A stretch of DNA of 64,000 nt, taken from NCBI GenBank assembly GCA_028583685.1, contig JAMXIF010000225.1:2606254-2670253 (forward strand), in the 5' to 3' direction. Made by a program: the position numbers and the translations under genes. Below are positions 43,871 to 56,100 of the stretch, piece after piece. A model generated the notes under the pieces. It did not search any database, was not told the DNA's origin, and worked only from the letters and a program-made list of their open reading frames with translations. Origin of the DNA: Petaurus breviceps papuanus. Taxonomy: Eukaryota; Chordata; Mammalia; Diprotodontia; Petauridae. Within the stretch, counting starts at the first letter, position 1; each line of letters begins with the position of its first letter.

Positions 43871-44569
43871 GTGAAACATACCTAAGTTTTTGTTCAGTAC
43901 TTTCCCCTGTAGATCTTGGGTTAGTGGAAATAAATTACATTAGAATATGAGGAAAGACCCCATACATATAGAGTTTAAATGGTTGGAGTAGAATTTATTA
44001 TGCTTCAGCTGATTAAAAAAGGTAGAGGTAGCAATTATTAGACAAAGTTATTGCTAAAACAAATTTAATTAAAATAGATAAACAGGTTAACTACATTTTA
44101 GTGAAAGGTACCATAGACAATGAAACAGTATAACTACTGAACCTATATACACCAAATACTAGGACATTTAAATTTTTTAAAGAAAATTTAAATGAATTAC
44201 AGGTGTAGATAGATAATAGTGGGAGAACTTAATCTTCTCCTATCAGAATTAGATAAATCTAACTAAAATAAATAAGGAAGAATCAAGGAAGTGAGTAGAA
44301 TTTTAGATAAGCTATTGAGAGAATTGAATGGAAAGAAAAAGGAATATGCCTATATCTCTGCAGTTTATTGTACCTTTACAAAGATTAACCACATATTAGG
44401 GTATAAAAAAATTGTGGTTAAAAGCAGGAAAGCAGAAATACTAAAAGTATTTCTAAAAGATATTCAGATCACAATTCAATAAAAATTATATTTAATAAGG
44501 GACCATAGAAACATGGATTAAAAACTAATTGTCGATCAAACAACCCAATCTTAAAGAATGAGTGGGTTA

Positions 44570-44739
44570 TGGGGTGGCTAGGTGGTGCAGTGAATAGAGC
44601 ACCAGCCCTGGAGTCAGGAAGACCTGAGTTCAAATCTGGCCTCAGACACTTAACACACACACACACACAAACTGGCCATGTGACATTGGGCAAGTCACTT
44701 AATCCCAATTGCCCTCCAAAAAGAAAAAGAAAACAAAAT
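44570..44739 (+). mobile_element. tRNA-headed marsupial SINE in L1 ORF2
   Basis: Head 'ggtggctaggtggtgcagtg', A-rich tail 'aaaaagaaaaagaaaac'. Target duplication AATGAGTGGGTTA at 44557-44569 and 44740-44752, perfect. A (CA)n run at 44655-44668 lies inside. Confidence 0.95.
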
Positions 44740-46071
44740 AATGAGTGGGTTAAAGAAGAAATCATAGAAACAATTGATAATTTCCTTTTAAAAATGACAA
44801 GAATGAGACAACATAAAAAAACCTATGGGATACAGTAAAAGCAATGATCAGAGGAAATCTATACTTCTAAATGCTTAAATCAATAACATAGAAAAAAAGC
44901 AGAGCAATGCATTGGGTAAAAACACACTAGAAAAAGAACAAAGCTAAAAATCCCCAATTAAACACTAAATTGGTAATCCTAAAAATAAAAGGTGAGATGA
45001 ATAAAATTGAATTAATAAATAAAACTAGGAATTGTTTTTATGGGAAAAGCAATAAAAAATAAACCATTTGTTGATTTGATTTTTTAAAAAAGAGGGAAGA
45101 AAATAATTTCACTAGTATTAAAAATAAAAACAATGAATATGCCACTAATGAATATTAAATTAAAACAATTTTAAGGAGTTATTTTGCCTGATTTATGTTA
45201 ATAAATTTAACAGTTTAAATGGAATGGAAGAATATTTACAAAAATATAAATTGCCTAGATTAACAGAAAAGGAAATAAAATATCTAAAGAGACCTATTTA
45301 TTAAAAAAAAAAACCCAACAAGTTATAAATGAACTACCTAAGAAAAAAAGCAACAGGCAGATTTACAAGTGACTTTTATCAAACATTTAAAGATCAACTA
45401 ATCCCAATATTAAATAAATCATTTGGAATAATAGACAAAGAAGGAATCCTTCCAAACTCTTTTTATGAAGCAAATATGATATTTATACCTAAACCACGAA
45501 CAGTAAAAACAGAGAAAGAAAATTATAGACCAACTTCATTAATGAACATGGATGAAAAAATCCTAAATAAAATACTAACTAAAGTATTACAACAATATAT
45601 TACAAAGATTACACATTATGACTAAGAGGAATTTATGCTAGGAATGTAGAAATGGTTTAACACAAAGAAAACTATTAACATAATTCATTATACTAAAAAG
45701 AAAAGTAAAAAAAATAAAGCATATCATTATATCAATAGATGCATCAAAAGATTTTGATAAAGTACAACACTTATTTCTATTAAAACACTAATGAGTATAG
45801 GTTTAAATGGATTTTTCCTTAAATTGATAAAAAGCTTTTATCTAAAACCAAGAGCAACCATTATTTGTAATGGAGATAAGCTAGAAGCCTTCTCAGTAAG
45901 ATCAGGGGTGAAACAAGGATGCCCACTGTCACCAAGATTATCCAATATTGTATAAAAATCATAGTAATAAGAGAAGAAAAAGAAATTGAAGGAACCAGAA
46001 TAGGGAATGACATAATAAAACTATCTCTTTTTTGTAGATGATGTGATGATATGCTTAGAAAATCCCAAAGA

Positions 46072-46225
46072 GTGGCATCTAGGTGGCACAGTGAATAGAG
46101 CTCTGGCCCTGAAGTCAGCAGGACCTGAGCTCAAATCTGACCTCAGACACTTAACACTTATCAGCTGTGTGACCTTGGGCAAGTCACTTAACCCCAATTG
46201 CCTATGCCTCCAAAAAAAGCAAAAA
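46072..46225 (+). mobile_element. tRNA-headed marsupial SINE in L1 ORF2
   Basis: Head 'gtggcatctaggtggcacag', end 'gggcaagtcacttaacccca'. Target duplication AAAATCCCAAAGA at 46059-46071 and 46226-46238, perfect. Inserted 26 bases after the RT catalytic box. Confidence 0.95.
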
Positions 46226-48255
46226 AAAATCCCAAAGACTCAACTAAAAAGCTAGTCGAAATAATTAATATTTTTAGCAAAGTAGCAGGATATATAATAA
46301 ATCCATATAAATCATCAGCATTCCTATATAACACAAACAAAACCCTGCAAGAAGAGATACTCCATTTAAAATAACTCTAGATGGTATAACATATCTGGGA
46401 GCACACCTGCCAAAACAAACCCAGGAACAATATAAATCAAATTCCATTTTTAAAAATGTTACACAAATAAAATGAAATTTAAATAATTAGAAAAAATATT
46501 GTTAAGTAGGGAGGCCCAATATAATAAAACTGACAATTTTACCTAAACTAACTTATATATCTTATGTTATCCCAATTCAATTACCAAAAGCTTATTTTAC
46601 AGAATTAGAAAAAAATAGAAACATATTTGGAAAAACAAAAATTCAAGAATATCAAAGGGACTAATGGGGGGGGGGAGTAAAGAAAGGAGGTTTAGGCACT
46701 AGCAGATCTTAAATTATATTATAAGGCACTAAGTAGAGAAATTGTCTGGTACTTGTTAAAAAACAGAAAGGTAGATCAATGGAACAGAATACATACAGTT
46801 TACAACAGCAAACACACATAGTAATCCTGTTTTGACAAATGTAAAGACTTAAGATTTGGGGATAATAAATCATTATTTGATTTTTTTTTTTTTGGGAAAA
46901 CTGGAAAGCAGAATGGCAGAAATTAGACATAAACTAATATGTTATACCACTTACCAAGATTAGGTCAAAATGGATACATGACCTAGGTATAAAGAGAGAA
47001 ATTTCAAGAAAATTTGAAGAACATGGAACATATTACTTAACAGACTTATGGATAGATGAGCAATTTATGAATAATCAAGAGATAGAGATCAGAGTGAGAC
47101 ATAAAATGGATAACTTTGATCAGATTAATTTTTTTAAATGTATATATAAAACAAATGTAGCCAAGATCAGAAGAAAAGCAATATATACATGGAAAATATT
47201 TACAGACAGTTTTCAGATAAAGGTCTCATATTTCAAACATATAAAGAACTTTGTAAAACCTCTAAGAATGTGATTCATGCCTCAGTTGATAGATGGGCAG
47301 AGGATATGAATAGGAAGTTTTCCAATGAAAAAATAGAAACAATTTATAGTCATATAAAAATGCTCTAAATCATTATCAATTAGAGAAGTGCAAATCTTGA
47401 GATATCATTTTACACCTATCAGATTGGCTAAAATGATTGAGGGTAAAATGACAAATGTTGGAGAGGTTATGGAAAAATTGGTACACTAATTCATTGTTGG
47501 TGGAATCGTGAATTGATTCAACCATTTTGGAGAGCAATTTGGAGTTATGCCCAAGGAGTTATTAAACTACCTATGTTCTTTGACCTACCAATACTACTAC
47601 TAGGTCTATTTTGGAAGATAATTAGGGAAAAAAGAAAAGAACCTATATGTTATAAAATATTTATAGCATATCTCTTTGTGGTGGTAAAGAATTGGAAATT
47701 GTGGGGTTGCCCATCAATTGGGGAATGATTGAACAAGCTGTGGTATAAATAATACTATTGTGCTATAAGGAATGATGAGCTCATAGATTTTAGAAAAACA
47801 TGGATAGACATTCACAAACTAAGAAAGAGTGAAATGAGCAGAACTGAGTACGTTGTACACAGCTATACCAATATTGCTTTAAGAATGACTTTGAGTGACT
47901 AAGTAATTTCGAGATCTCAGAGCAAATTCACTGCAAAGACCCTATGAAAACATTATCTGTATCCAGAGAAAGAACCAATCAATAGAAATATGTATAGAAT
48001 GATTTTATGTGCATGTGCGCGCACGTGTGTGTGTAATGGTAGCCATCTCTAGGGTGCAGGGGAGGGAAGAAAAAAGGGAAAAAAATACACGATAACATTA
48101 TTATACATTTAAGAGGAAGAACAAATTGAATATAATACATTTGTAATTTCATGTGAAATCATCTTTTTGTAAGTTAAACTATGTTACTAAATGCTTGCTT
48201 TAGTCAATAAATTAAAAATAAAATAAATAAAATTTAAAAATTAAAATAAAATATA

Positions 48256-49554
48256 AAATTTTGCCTGTCTCATCTCTTTAGAAAAAATGTTCCCCTGGGA
48301 CTAAGCAAATTCCTTGAGTGCATGAAGAGCTGGGGGCTCAGAGAGGAAGCTCTTGCGTGGGAGAGGAGAGTCTGAGCTTGGTCCATGAGTCCCATTTCTA
48401 TAGGCACATAATGCTTGTCCTATGAATCCCAGCTATATGTGGATTTATGTATGTGTCCATATATTGTGGTTCCAGTTCTCTATAGCCCAAGACTATAAAT
48501 GATCCACACGCATGGATGGGTTCTCTTTGCAGAGCTATAAGGAGGAAACATCAATATGACAGAAGCAAGAATAGCCTTTCGACAGTCAAGCTCCTCTCTG
48601 GGGAAGCATCCAGGGGACTCCATGAATCACACATCCATTCATGACAGACTCTTTTTTTTTTTGGGCTGTGTAGGTGACTCTTTCAGCTGTTCCACAAGGA
48701 GAACAAATGACTGATCCAAGGAGTATATCTAACCAAGGGTGATAAGAATGTATTCATCAGATGTCTTAGAAAACTAATCAAAAGGACTTTCAAAAGGGTG
48801 TGAGAGGAATAAGGGTACCTGTGTGTTCTTCAAGGAAGGCACCACAGAGAACTGCTACAATACAGATGCTGGAACACCCAAGAGTTCACAGGAGACAAAA
48901 TCCAAGCAAGGAGCCAGTAGTGAAACCCATCTCACCAAATGGCTGTACACTGATGCTCAACATTGAGTCAACCAACAAGCAAAACAAAGAGATTCTATCA
49001 CAAGGGGGTGAATGTTACCTCAGGGATCACTGGTACTGGTTGGATAAAACCCAGGACCAAATTCTGAATACCTCACCCAAAAGAAACAGCTTAGGGAAAA
49101 AGGATCAGTTTTATATAATGACGGTAAAGGAATCCAGGAGGCTGAGGAGGGAACTGAGATGGGGAGTATTGGGGCCAAGGTCAGAGGAGAGAGAAACTGA
49201 AGAGATTTTGTCATGTGAGTATGCTACAGACCACCTGGACAGAAAGAGGAAAGAGATGAGCAATCTGGGAAATGAATCTCAAGCCCAGCATGGCGGCTTC
49301 CTTTGTCAGCGATGGGGGACTTCTCTTATCCATACACATCTCTGTCCATTCCCAAAGCAAAGCAACTAATGACTTTTTGACTTGACTTGTTTTAGTGATA
49401 CTTTCATCCTTTAAAAAGTGGAGAAATCCACAATGAGGCATTCTCTTACAGATCTGATTCTCCCTAATAAGGAGGAATTGGTTTCTGGGGGTGAAAAGGA
49501 GAAGAAACTGAAAGAAAATATTCATAACTTTCTAGAGTTTATTATCATAGAGGA
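48256..49554. other. Unclassified interval with a 189-codon open frame (48800-49369, plus)
   Basis: No repeat signature that I recognise. The frame 48800-49369 is hydrophilic, Lys/Arg/Glu-rich and lacks any motif I know. It has no visible splice-bounded structure or upstream promoter. It could be a decayed transposon or processed sequence, or chance. Confidence 0.35.
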
Positions 49555-49700
49555 GAAGAGGACATGGTAGTATAGTTTGAGGCAGACAGGGACAAGTGAC
49601 TTGCCCAGGGTCACACAGCTAATGAATATCTGAGGCTAGATTTGAACTCAGGTCTTCTTGTCTCTAGCCCCCGTACTTTACATATCATGGCACCACTTGT
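49555..49700 (-). repeat. Core-SINE, minus strand
   Basis: 'agtgacttgcccagggtcac', 'gatttgaactcaggtcttct'. Confidence 0.8.
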
Positions 49701-49790
49701 TTGCCTTGTATATGCATACATATGTGTGTATGTGTATATGCATATGTATACAGAACAGATCATACACACATACATACACACAAACAGGTG
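49701..49790. repeat. (TATG)n/(CATA)n microsatellite
   Basis: Imperfect alternating purine-pyrimidine tract. Confidence 0.8.
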
Positions 49791-49870
49791 AAGGACTGAG
49801 CCTCCCCTGGTGGGCTCTTGCAGCTGTCTAGGCATGAGGGAGAGGTCCAGTCTAGTGGAGAGCAGCCCCT

Positions 49871-50386
49871 TGTAGCAGCAAGCACCCTGGAGTCCCTAGG
49901 GTGGCTGCTCACGCAGGTTCTTGGATCTGCTTTGATAAAGGAAAGCAACTCAAAATGGGTTAACAAGCTTACTTTAATCAGTCAGACATATATCGTTTAC
50001 CTTGTTCAGGGGAAAAGGTCAGCACCCCGAACTTCAGAATATACAGACAATTATCAAGACAGAAACAGATCAAGTACACAGCTTTCCAAACTGTGCAACC
50101 ATTACATCCATACCAAACAACATCTGGGTTTCAAAGCCGGGGGACTCTCAACAACGGCTTCCCATAATTCAGATCAAATCACAGAACACTTCTCAAAGTG
50201 AGTCCCAAAACAAAGGTACACATCAGGGCATATATAGCCTTCTCCTGGCTCAGAGAATGTAACAACCTTATTGACTCACTGGCCAATCAAGAAGTATCTA
50301 CTGAAAAACAAGCCTCCCTCCCCAGGCTTCAGGTGCATTTTAGCCTAAGGGCAGGAAAGATCTTCCAAATTTGCATTCCCATTACA
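49871..50386 (-). mobile_element. Solo LTR, family A copy 2 (endogenous retrovirus fossil)
   Basis: 516 bp, TGTA...TACA ends on the plus strand, 5-bp duplication CCCCT at 49866-49870 and 50387-50391. Reverse orientation relative to copy 1. The inserted-into sequence is not a repeat I recognise, so this is the one family A copy outside L1. No internal viral genes. Confidence 0.88.
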
Positions 50387-51419
50387 CCCCTGTCCTCAAT
50401 GCTGTTCTTTTAGATGGCATCCCTACAGCTCACTCATCACCTGAAGTCATTCTCTGGGGCCCAATGGGCCTCCCCAGCCTCCTCAGCCTGGAGCTTGTCC
50501 CCCATCTTGCCGAGGTGGGGAGGGGGATGCCCCATGTCAAGAGGTGGCATCAGAGCATAATTGAGATCTCAGAGCAGTCAGTCCACATTTATTAAGTGCC
50601 CACTATGTGCCAAGCACTAAGTGGAGGAGTGCGGTTCTGGGCAGGGCCCTTGGAAGGGGTACCACAGGCCGGCTTCTGCAAGGGCGACTCCCACACTGCC
50701 CATGGTGGGTTTCGGTCTGTCAGCTGGTGAGAAAGGGCAGCTTTTAGGTCAAGCCCAGCTAGAGCAGGCAGGAGCCACAGCCTCTGGCTGTGTCTCTTTC
50801 CTTGAACGTCAATGGGAGACCCCATGTCATCACTCCTCCTCAGCAGCTCTGAGCAGGAGAACTCTCTCGGCAGTCAGGCTTGGAAGGAAGGATATTTTCA
50901 CACTAGTTTGTGTCAACTGTCTCCCATTTTGATGTGTTATTTTCATTGGCGGCTTTGCCAGCTTGGGCCCAGCCTCATTTCTCTACAGCTCAGTGGATCC
51001 TGGGCCGGATGACTGGGACCAGGGAATGTTTGCCAAAGCCCAGATTTGTGTCCAAAGTGATTGGGCTCAGGATTCAGCCTCCCACCTGCAGAAATCCTCC
51101 CTCTCTGCTTCCTGGGCAGCTTGCCTTTCCCAAGGAGACGGGGATTGGGGATAATTGTGTGCTCCATCTTCCCTAAGCCCCCAATTTCTGTCATTGAGAA
51201 TGTAGGGAAAAAGTGGACAGGAGCCTGAATCCATAGGGCTGGCCAGCAGGATGACCTTGAATTGTCTGGGGGAAAGAAAGTGGGGCTCCTGCTCACAAAA
51301 TATGGAAAGAGAAAATGAATCTGTGTCAAAAACCCTTGGCCCCAAACCCTTGAGAGGGGATCACCAAGCCTCTGAGCTAGTCACCTTGGGGCAGGAACTG
51401 GTGCTTGTGGACATGTGCT
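50387..51419. other. Mostly single-copy-looking; L2 stub at 50588-50630
   Basis: 'catttattaagtgcccacta' is an L2 end. An exon-like block at 50414-50514 (acceptor ttcttttag, donor GAG/gtgggg) is weak. No gene called. Confidence 0.4.
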
Positions 51420-51530
51420 ACCAGTGTTTATGAAGTACCTACTGTGTGTTAGACACTGAAGATACAAAGACAAAAAGTGAACGGTCCTGATTTCACAGAA
51501 CTGAAAATCTCCTGGGGCGAAACAACACTC
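51420..51530 (-). repeat. L2 3'-end fragment, minus strand
   Basis: 'tttatgaagtacctactgtg', 'cagaactgaaaatctcctgg'. Confidence 0.6.
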
Positions 51531-52069
51531 CCAGAGATGCATTTAATACCTCCTGGAGAGCCTCCAGTGGAGGGCTATCCCGGGGCAAGGGAGCATGTGA
51601 GTCCTCAGCAAGTCAAAAATGTTTGCTGTTCTTAACATCAAGAAGGCACATTGAATCTGAAGAAAGAAAAAAAAACAAGAAGCATCTCTTCCCCCCCTTC
51701 CATGACCCCAAACCTAGGGGACACACGAATACAGATGCTCTCATGGAAAGAGTGGCCCTAGGGAGGAAGCACACTTAGATGGCCACTGGCCTGGGGAGGC
51801 TGTGACCAGGGAATGAGTATGGAGGCCTACACGTGGAGGGGATAGATGGGGCCAGTACTCGGAGCGGGGAGATGCACATGTAGAGAACTGGGCTCCTGCA
51901 CCAAGGGAGACTCAGCTCTGATGTCACAGGACTATGGATGGTGCTGAACACAGACCTAGGATGGGGGGCAGAATGTGCAGAAGGAAAGATTTAGGCTTGA
52001 AATCAGGAACGTTACCTGCACAAAAAACACAACTTCCTTACAATTCTGAGTGGAATGGAATGCTTTGGG
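51531..52069. other. No gene or repeat recognised
   Basis: Nothing supported. Confidence 0.35.
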
Positions 52070-52215
52070 AGAGAGTGAGATCTCACCTTACTGGAGGTAT
52101 TCAAGCAGAGACTGACCAGCCCTTAGCAGGCAAGTTGTGGAGGAGGATTTCTTGTTCAGGTGATGGCTGGGCTAAATGGCAGCTCATGTCCCTTCCAGCC
52201 CTGGGATTCTGGGAT
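52070..52215 (+). repeat. Ancient dispersed repeat (unassigned)
   Basis: 'ctggaggtattcaagcagag', 'ggaggatttcttgttcagg', 'tgtcccttccagccctggga' form a known mammalian repeat pattern; related pieces at 18376 and, reversed, 54650. Confidence 0.6.
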
Positions 52216-52329
52216 AATCTCGGTGTTTCTCAGGCAGCAGACTCACTTCCTGCAGCAGATGGGACAAGCTTTGCTAAATGGAAGTGATGTGAGGAAAAAG
52301 CAAAAGCATTCCCTGTCCTCAGGAAGCTC

Positions 52330-52570
52330 ATACTCATTTAACAAATGCTTACTATGTGCCAAATCACAATTATGATCTTTGGTCCTCGCAAAAACTTTGG
52401 GAGGTGGCTGCTATTATCACCTTCATTTTACAGTTGAGGACACTGAGGCAGACAGAGGCTTGGTAACTTACTTGGGGTTCCACAGCTAGAGAGTGCCTGA
52501 GGCTGGATTTGAATTCAGGTCCTCCTGACTCTCCATGCATCACTCTGTGCACTGTGGTGCCCCTGAGCTG
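52330..52570 (-). repeat. MIR/core-SINE, minus strand
   Basis: 'ttcattttacagttgaggac', 'ttccacagctagagagtgcc', 'gatttgaattcaggtcctcc'. Confidence 0.85.
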
Positions 52571-52574
52571 CCTT

Positions 52575-53229
52575 TTATGGGGAGACCATATGTCTATAAC
52601 TAGGCATAAACAAGATACACAAAGTGGATGGGAAGTAATTTCAGAGGGGAAAACATTTGTCGCTACTGTCAGTAGTTGGGAGGACTGGGAAATGTCTGCT
52701 ACTACAGAAGGTAGGATTTAAACTGAACTTGAGGGAAGCCAGGGCCTCTTAAAAGTGTAGGCAAAGAGGGAGAGCATGGTGGAGAGCCATGGAGAGGGGA
52801 GAGGGAGTGTCTCGTGGGGGCACAGGTGGCAGACCAGTGGGGCTGGATTATAAAGTGGATGGCAGCCAGTCCAGCATCAAAAAACCAGCAAGGGATGAAG
52901 GGGCCACATTAATGGAGACTTTTGAATGCCTGACCGAGAATCTTACCCTGAATCTGGATGTAATAGGGAAGCAGTTTTAACACGAATTAAGATGGATAAT
53001 ATATTTAGAAAGCATACCAAAATCACCTAAAATTCAGATAAGGAAACTGATTCTCAGAAAGGAGAAATGCTTTTTCCTCCAGGGGCTTGCAGTAGTAACT
53101 GCCTGAACCATGCTTCTACAATCCTACACTCTACCCTGGGCATTGGGGCAGGGGTAGAGGGCAGGAGTGGACTTTGAGACCCAAGCCTTGCCCTCAAGGA
53201 CATCACAGTTTGGACCCATACAAGATCTT
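52575..53229 (-). repeat. L2 LINE pieces, minus strand
   Basis: 'gatgggaagtaatttcagag' (52629), 'ggagagcatggtggagagcc' and 'ccagcaagggatgaaggggc' in antisense L2 order to 52985; a further tail at 53095-53229 ('aagccttgccctcaaggaca'). Confidence 0.65.
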
Positions 53230-53434
53230 GGAGGGATCCATACGCCTGTGTAAAAGGAATAACTTTTATTATAGCTGACATGTTTATCCCATGACGGTGC
53301 CATGGTTAAAAGGAATGTTCCATAGAGGAACAGGATAATTTTAAAAAATAACTTAATTTCATTTAAAAAAAATAATGGGCCACCTCCTGGTAAGCCTGAT
53401 CTCTGGAGGGGGAGGGAATGGGTGGTCACTGGGG
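53230..53434 (+). repeat. Left arm of a 205-bp inverted repeat
   Basis: Starts GGAGGGATCCATA and ends GGTCACTGGGG. Its reverse complement is found at 54012-54214 with about 85 percent identity by eye, along the full length and without rearrangement. Not a repeat family I recognise. Confidence 0.9.
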
Positions 53435-54011
53435 AAGTCAAAGGTCACACAGCTAGAATGTATTACAGCTGGGAGGAATATGGAATTTTTTCATTCAGCA
53501 AAAATGTGCTTGGGTTTCCCAGCTGCTTCTCTTAGCCAGGGATTTGAGGGTCTGTGGAATGGCAGTGAGGCAGATCCTTTGGCTCAGGACTGGAAGACAC
53601 CTAAGCTGGTCCTCCTTCGTCTGTAATTACTGCCAAGCGCTCACATTTCGTTTCCTTCAGTCATTCTCATGGAATTTTCTGGGAAGGCGTTAGTAACATA
53701 GGGAGATGTTCCTGGAGGGCAGCAGGGGGGTGAGGTGGGGGGTGGGATGGTGCGGGCTGAGTGGCGTTTGTCAGGTCTCATATGCTTTAGGGAAAACCAG
53801 CCTCAGATGCGTCCTTGGCCTCCAGAGCTGTGTGCTGATCTCAGCCCAAGTCCATCATGGAGTAACGGGTGTAGACATGGGGATGACAAGAGCACTGGGA
53901 GAACCATTGCTTGGGCCCATGTTCTTGTCTAAGAGTATTAAGCTAAAGAAACACTGAACATCACCACCCAAAAATGTTCAAAGTGTGAGGTTTCAAGACA
54001 TCTGCCCATGT
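53435..54011. other. Spacer between the inverted arms (577 bp)
   Basis: Non-repetitive. Short open frames (53706-53957) lack motifs. If transcribed through both arms the RNA could fold as a long hairpin with this as loop. Confidence 0.6.
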
Positions 54012-54214
54012 CCCCAGTGACCATCCAGCCCCTCACCCTCCAGAGATCAGGCTTAGTAGGAGGTGGGCCATTATTTTTAAAATGAAATTACTTTATTTTT
54101 AAAAATTGTCCTGTTTCTCTATGGGACATTCTTTTTGACCATGGCATTGTCATGGGATAAGCATGTCAGATATAATAAAAGCTGTTCCTTCCACACCGGC
54201 TTATGGATCCCTCC
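54012..54214 (-). repeat. Right arm of the inverted repeat
   Basis: Reverse complement of 53230-53434; ends ATGGATCCCTCC at 54214. Similarity stops abruptly at both ends, so the duplication has sharp borders. Confidence 0.9.
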
Positions 54215-54359
54215 AGGCCTCCCTCCCTGTTTTGGCTGAGCTGACCATCTGATTGCATCATTGTTGACATCATCAAAGCCAGCTGGCTGATTGGTGTTGA
54301 CTGCTATTGGCCAATTGGCAAGGGGGAACCTCCCCTGGGACACATACAAGCTGTCCCTG

Positions 54360-54640
54360 GCTTTGCAGCCCTTGCCCTCAAGGAGCTAGCACTCTACCTG
54401 GGAGGGAGACAACATGTATGCAGAGAAGGAAATATCCCAAGAAAATAGCTAGTAATTTGACTGGGAGGTCACAAGCAAATGGAGAAGAGGGATGAGGAAA
54501 GATCTGTGGCCAAGGTTAAACTGAGCCTTGGAAGGAGGTCAAGCTTCCATGAGATGGAGGTGAGGAGGGAAGGCATTCCAACCATGGAGGGCACAGCCTG
54601 AGCAAAAGGACAGAGGTGGTAAATAGGGACCCAAGGGAAG
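54360..54640 (-). repeat. L2 fragment, minus strand
   Basis: 'tgccctcaaggagctagcac', 'ggagggaaggcattccaacc'. Confidence 0.7.
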
Positions 54641-54649
54641 AGTCCCAGG

Positions 54650-54830
54650 ATCTCAGGATCGGAAAGGACCCCGAATCCTCCTGGTCCAGCCTATGTCTGA
54701 ACATCAATCTCTTCCCCAATGTTCCCACCAAGTGCTCAACTGAATTCTGTTCTCCCTCCCTCCTGAGCCAATGGATTTGACTCACAGATGCACTCAGCCT
54801 CTGCCTGTGCATTCTGAGAAGGGAGGCCTG
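54650..54830 (-). repeat. Ancient dispersed repeat (unassigned), minus strand
   Basis: 'ggatcggaaaggaccccgaa' to 'cactcagcctctgcctgtg', the reverse of the pattern at 52070. Confidence 0.55.
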
Positions 54831-55904
54831 GGAGTTCCAGGCTAAGTCCTTCTTAGAGTAGCTGGGGTAAGTGTGAGGAGATCCTTGTGCATCCCAGGAC
54901 CCAAACCTTGAGAGGCAACGTGATACAGGGAAGGACAGTGCCTCCAGAGTCAAACTTGTCAGGAAATGCTGGTACTGCTCTGTCCTCCCAAGGTGATCTT
55001 CCCCTCTCTCCCTGCATCCCAGGAATTCAAGAGTGTCACTGAGGGCCTGGCCATCTCCAGACCCAAGCAGGTCTCCCAACTTTGAGTCTGGGGTTCATTC
55101 ACCTAGGCAATGCTCCCTTTCCATTTTACCCTGCCATTCCCTGTAAGGTCTTGTCTGGATCACTGCTGGTCCACCCTCCACATGCAGGCACACCTGGGCT
55201 TGGGGAGCAGGTGTGAAGCTGGGAAGAGATGAATTGTTGACATGTTGACAATGAGCCTGTGGCCTGAAAACTGTATGGTAGCCCTCTGGTAAGTCCAGGA
55301 AGGTGGCCATCACCAAGCAGGAGGGGGCAGGCAGGGGCTGGGGTCCCTTCCTTCTTCACTGAGACAGACAAATAGACCTCTAGCTCCAAAAGTTTCCACT
55401 TTGGTCCACTGAGGCTAGCAAAAATCCACTGGGCTTCCCAAAACAGGGTGTGTAGGAAAGGTTATCAGATGCATTTAAATTAGACGTCGGGCATCACCCA
55501 GGTGTTCTTGGAGACCTGTGGGAAGCGTGCCCAAAGACAAAACACTCAGGGTCAGGACAGTTATGAAGTCGGAGGCATGTGTCTTCTGGGCCTTCCCCAG
55601 GACCTGATGGTGGGGGTGGGGTGGCTAGATGGGAAGTAGGAGCAGCCAGCCTGGAGCTTCAGGTCTGCCGGCCCATGAGAGATCAGGGAGGGGAGGTCAG
55701 GAACCCATCCTCTCTGGAGGAGGGAAGGCCAACACTAATGGAATGGGAAAGCTTTGAGGCTGGCCTGCTAGAGCTGGGAGCCTTTGATGTCTTGTTATAC
55801 TCAGGTAACCTTGTTATATAGCATTGTGCTGGCACAGAGTAAATATTTAAGAAATTGGATGGGCTGACTGGCTGGCTCCCCATGTGCCCCAAAATCACAC
55901 GATC
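54831..55904. other. No supported gene; L2 stub at 55800-55870
   Basis: A small exon-like block at 55021-55068 has a strong acceptor but a poor donor. 'agcattgtgctggcacagag' is an L2 3' end piece. Confidence 0.35.
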
Positions 55905-56100
55905 TGATTGTTTCTGTCACTCTCCCTGGGACTCTGTGTCTGCCTCTCTGTGTCTATGACTCCAACTATCTGTTTCTGTCTGTCTCTTTCTGTCTCTATG
56001 TCTTTCTATCTCTCTCTGACTATTTCTCTTTCTGTCTCTCTGTCTTCCTCTGTCCCTTTCTCCCTCTCTCCCTTTCTCTGTCTTGTCTGTCTCTCGTCAG
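55905..56100. repeat. (TCTG)n/(TC)n degenerate microsatellite
   Basis: Pyrimidine-rich simple sequence that ends in a chance CAG at 56100. Confidence 0.85.

Larger units (their letters stand above)
43945..47760 (+). pseudogene. L1 ORF2 (endonuclease/reverse transcriptase), decayed
   Basis: Endonuclease C-terminal block CTFTKINHILGYKK at 44370-44412. RT entry [19 protein letters not shown] at 45449-45505 and [20 protein letters not shown] next to it. Catalytic box reads FVDDV at 46031-46045, keeping both aspartates. A QGCPLS-like block lies near 45915. The C-terminal region continues past 47700. Frame breaks throughout; no activity. Confidence 0.88.
43945..48255 (+). mobile_element. L1 LINE, 4.3 kb, 5'-truncated, with two SINE insertions
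   Basis: AT-rich L1 copy starting inside the ORF2 endonuclease and running through RT, C-terminal region and 3' UTR to an A-rich tail near 48190-48255. Two SINEs (44570-44739, 46072-46225) sit in ORF2 with exact target duplications. ORF1 and 5' UTR are absent. Many stops; clearly older than the SINEs. Confidence 0.92.

Noticed and set aside
54516-55079. 187-codon minus frame
   Set aside because: Runs through L2 and another dispersed repeat; no motif.
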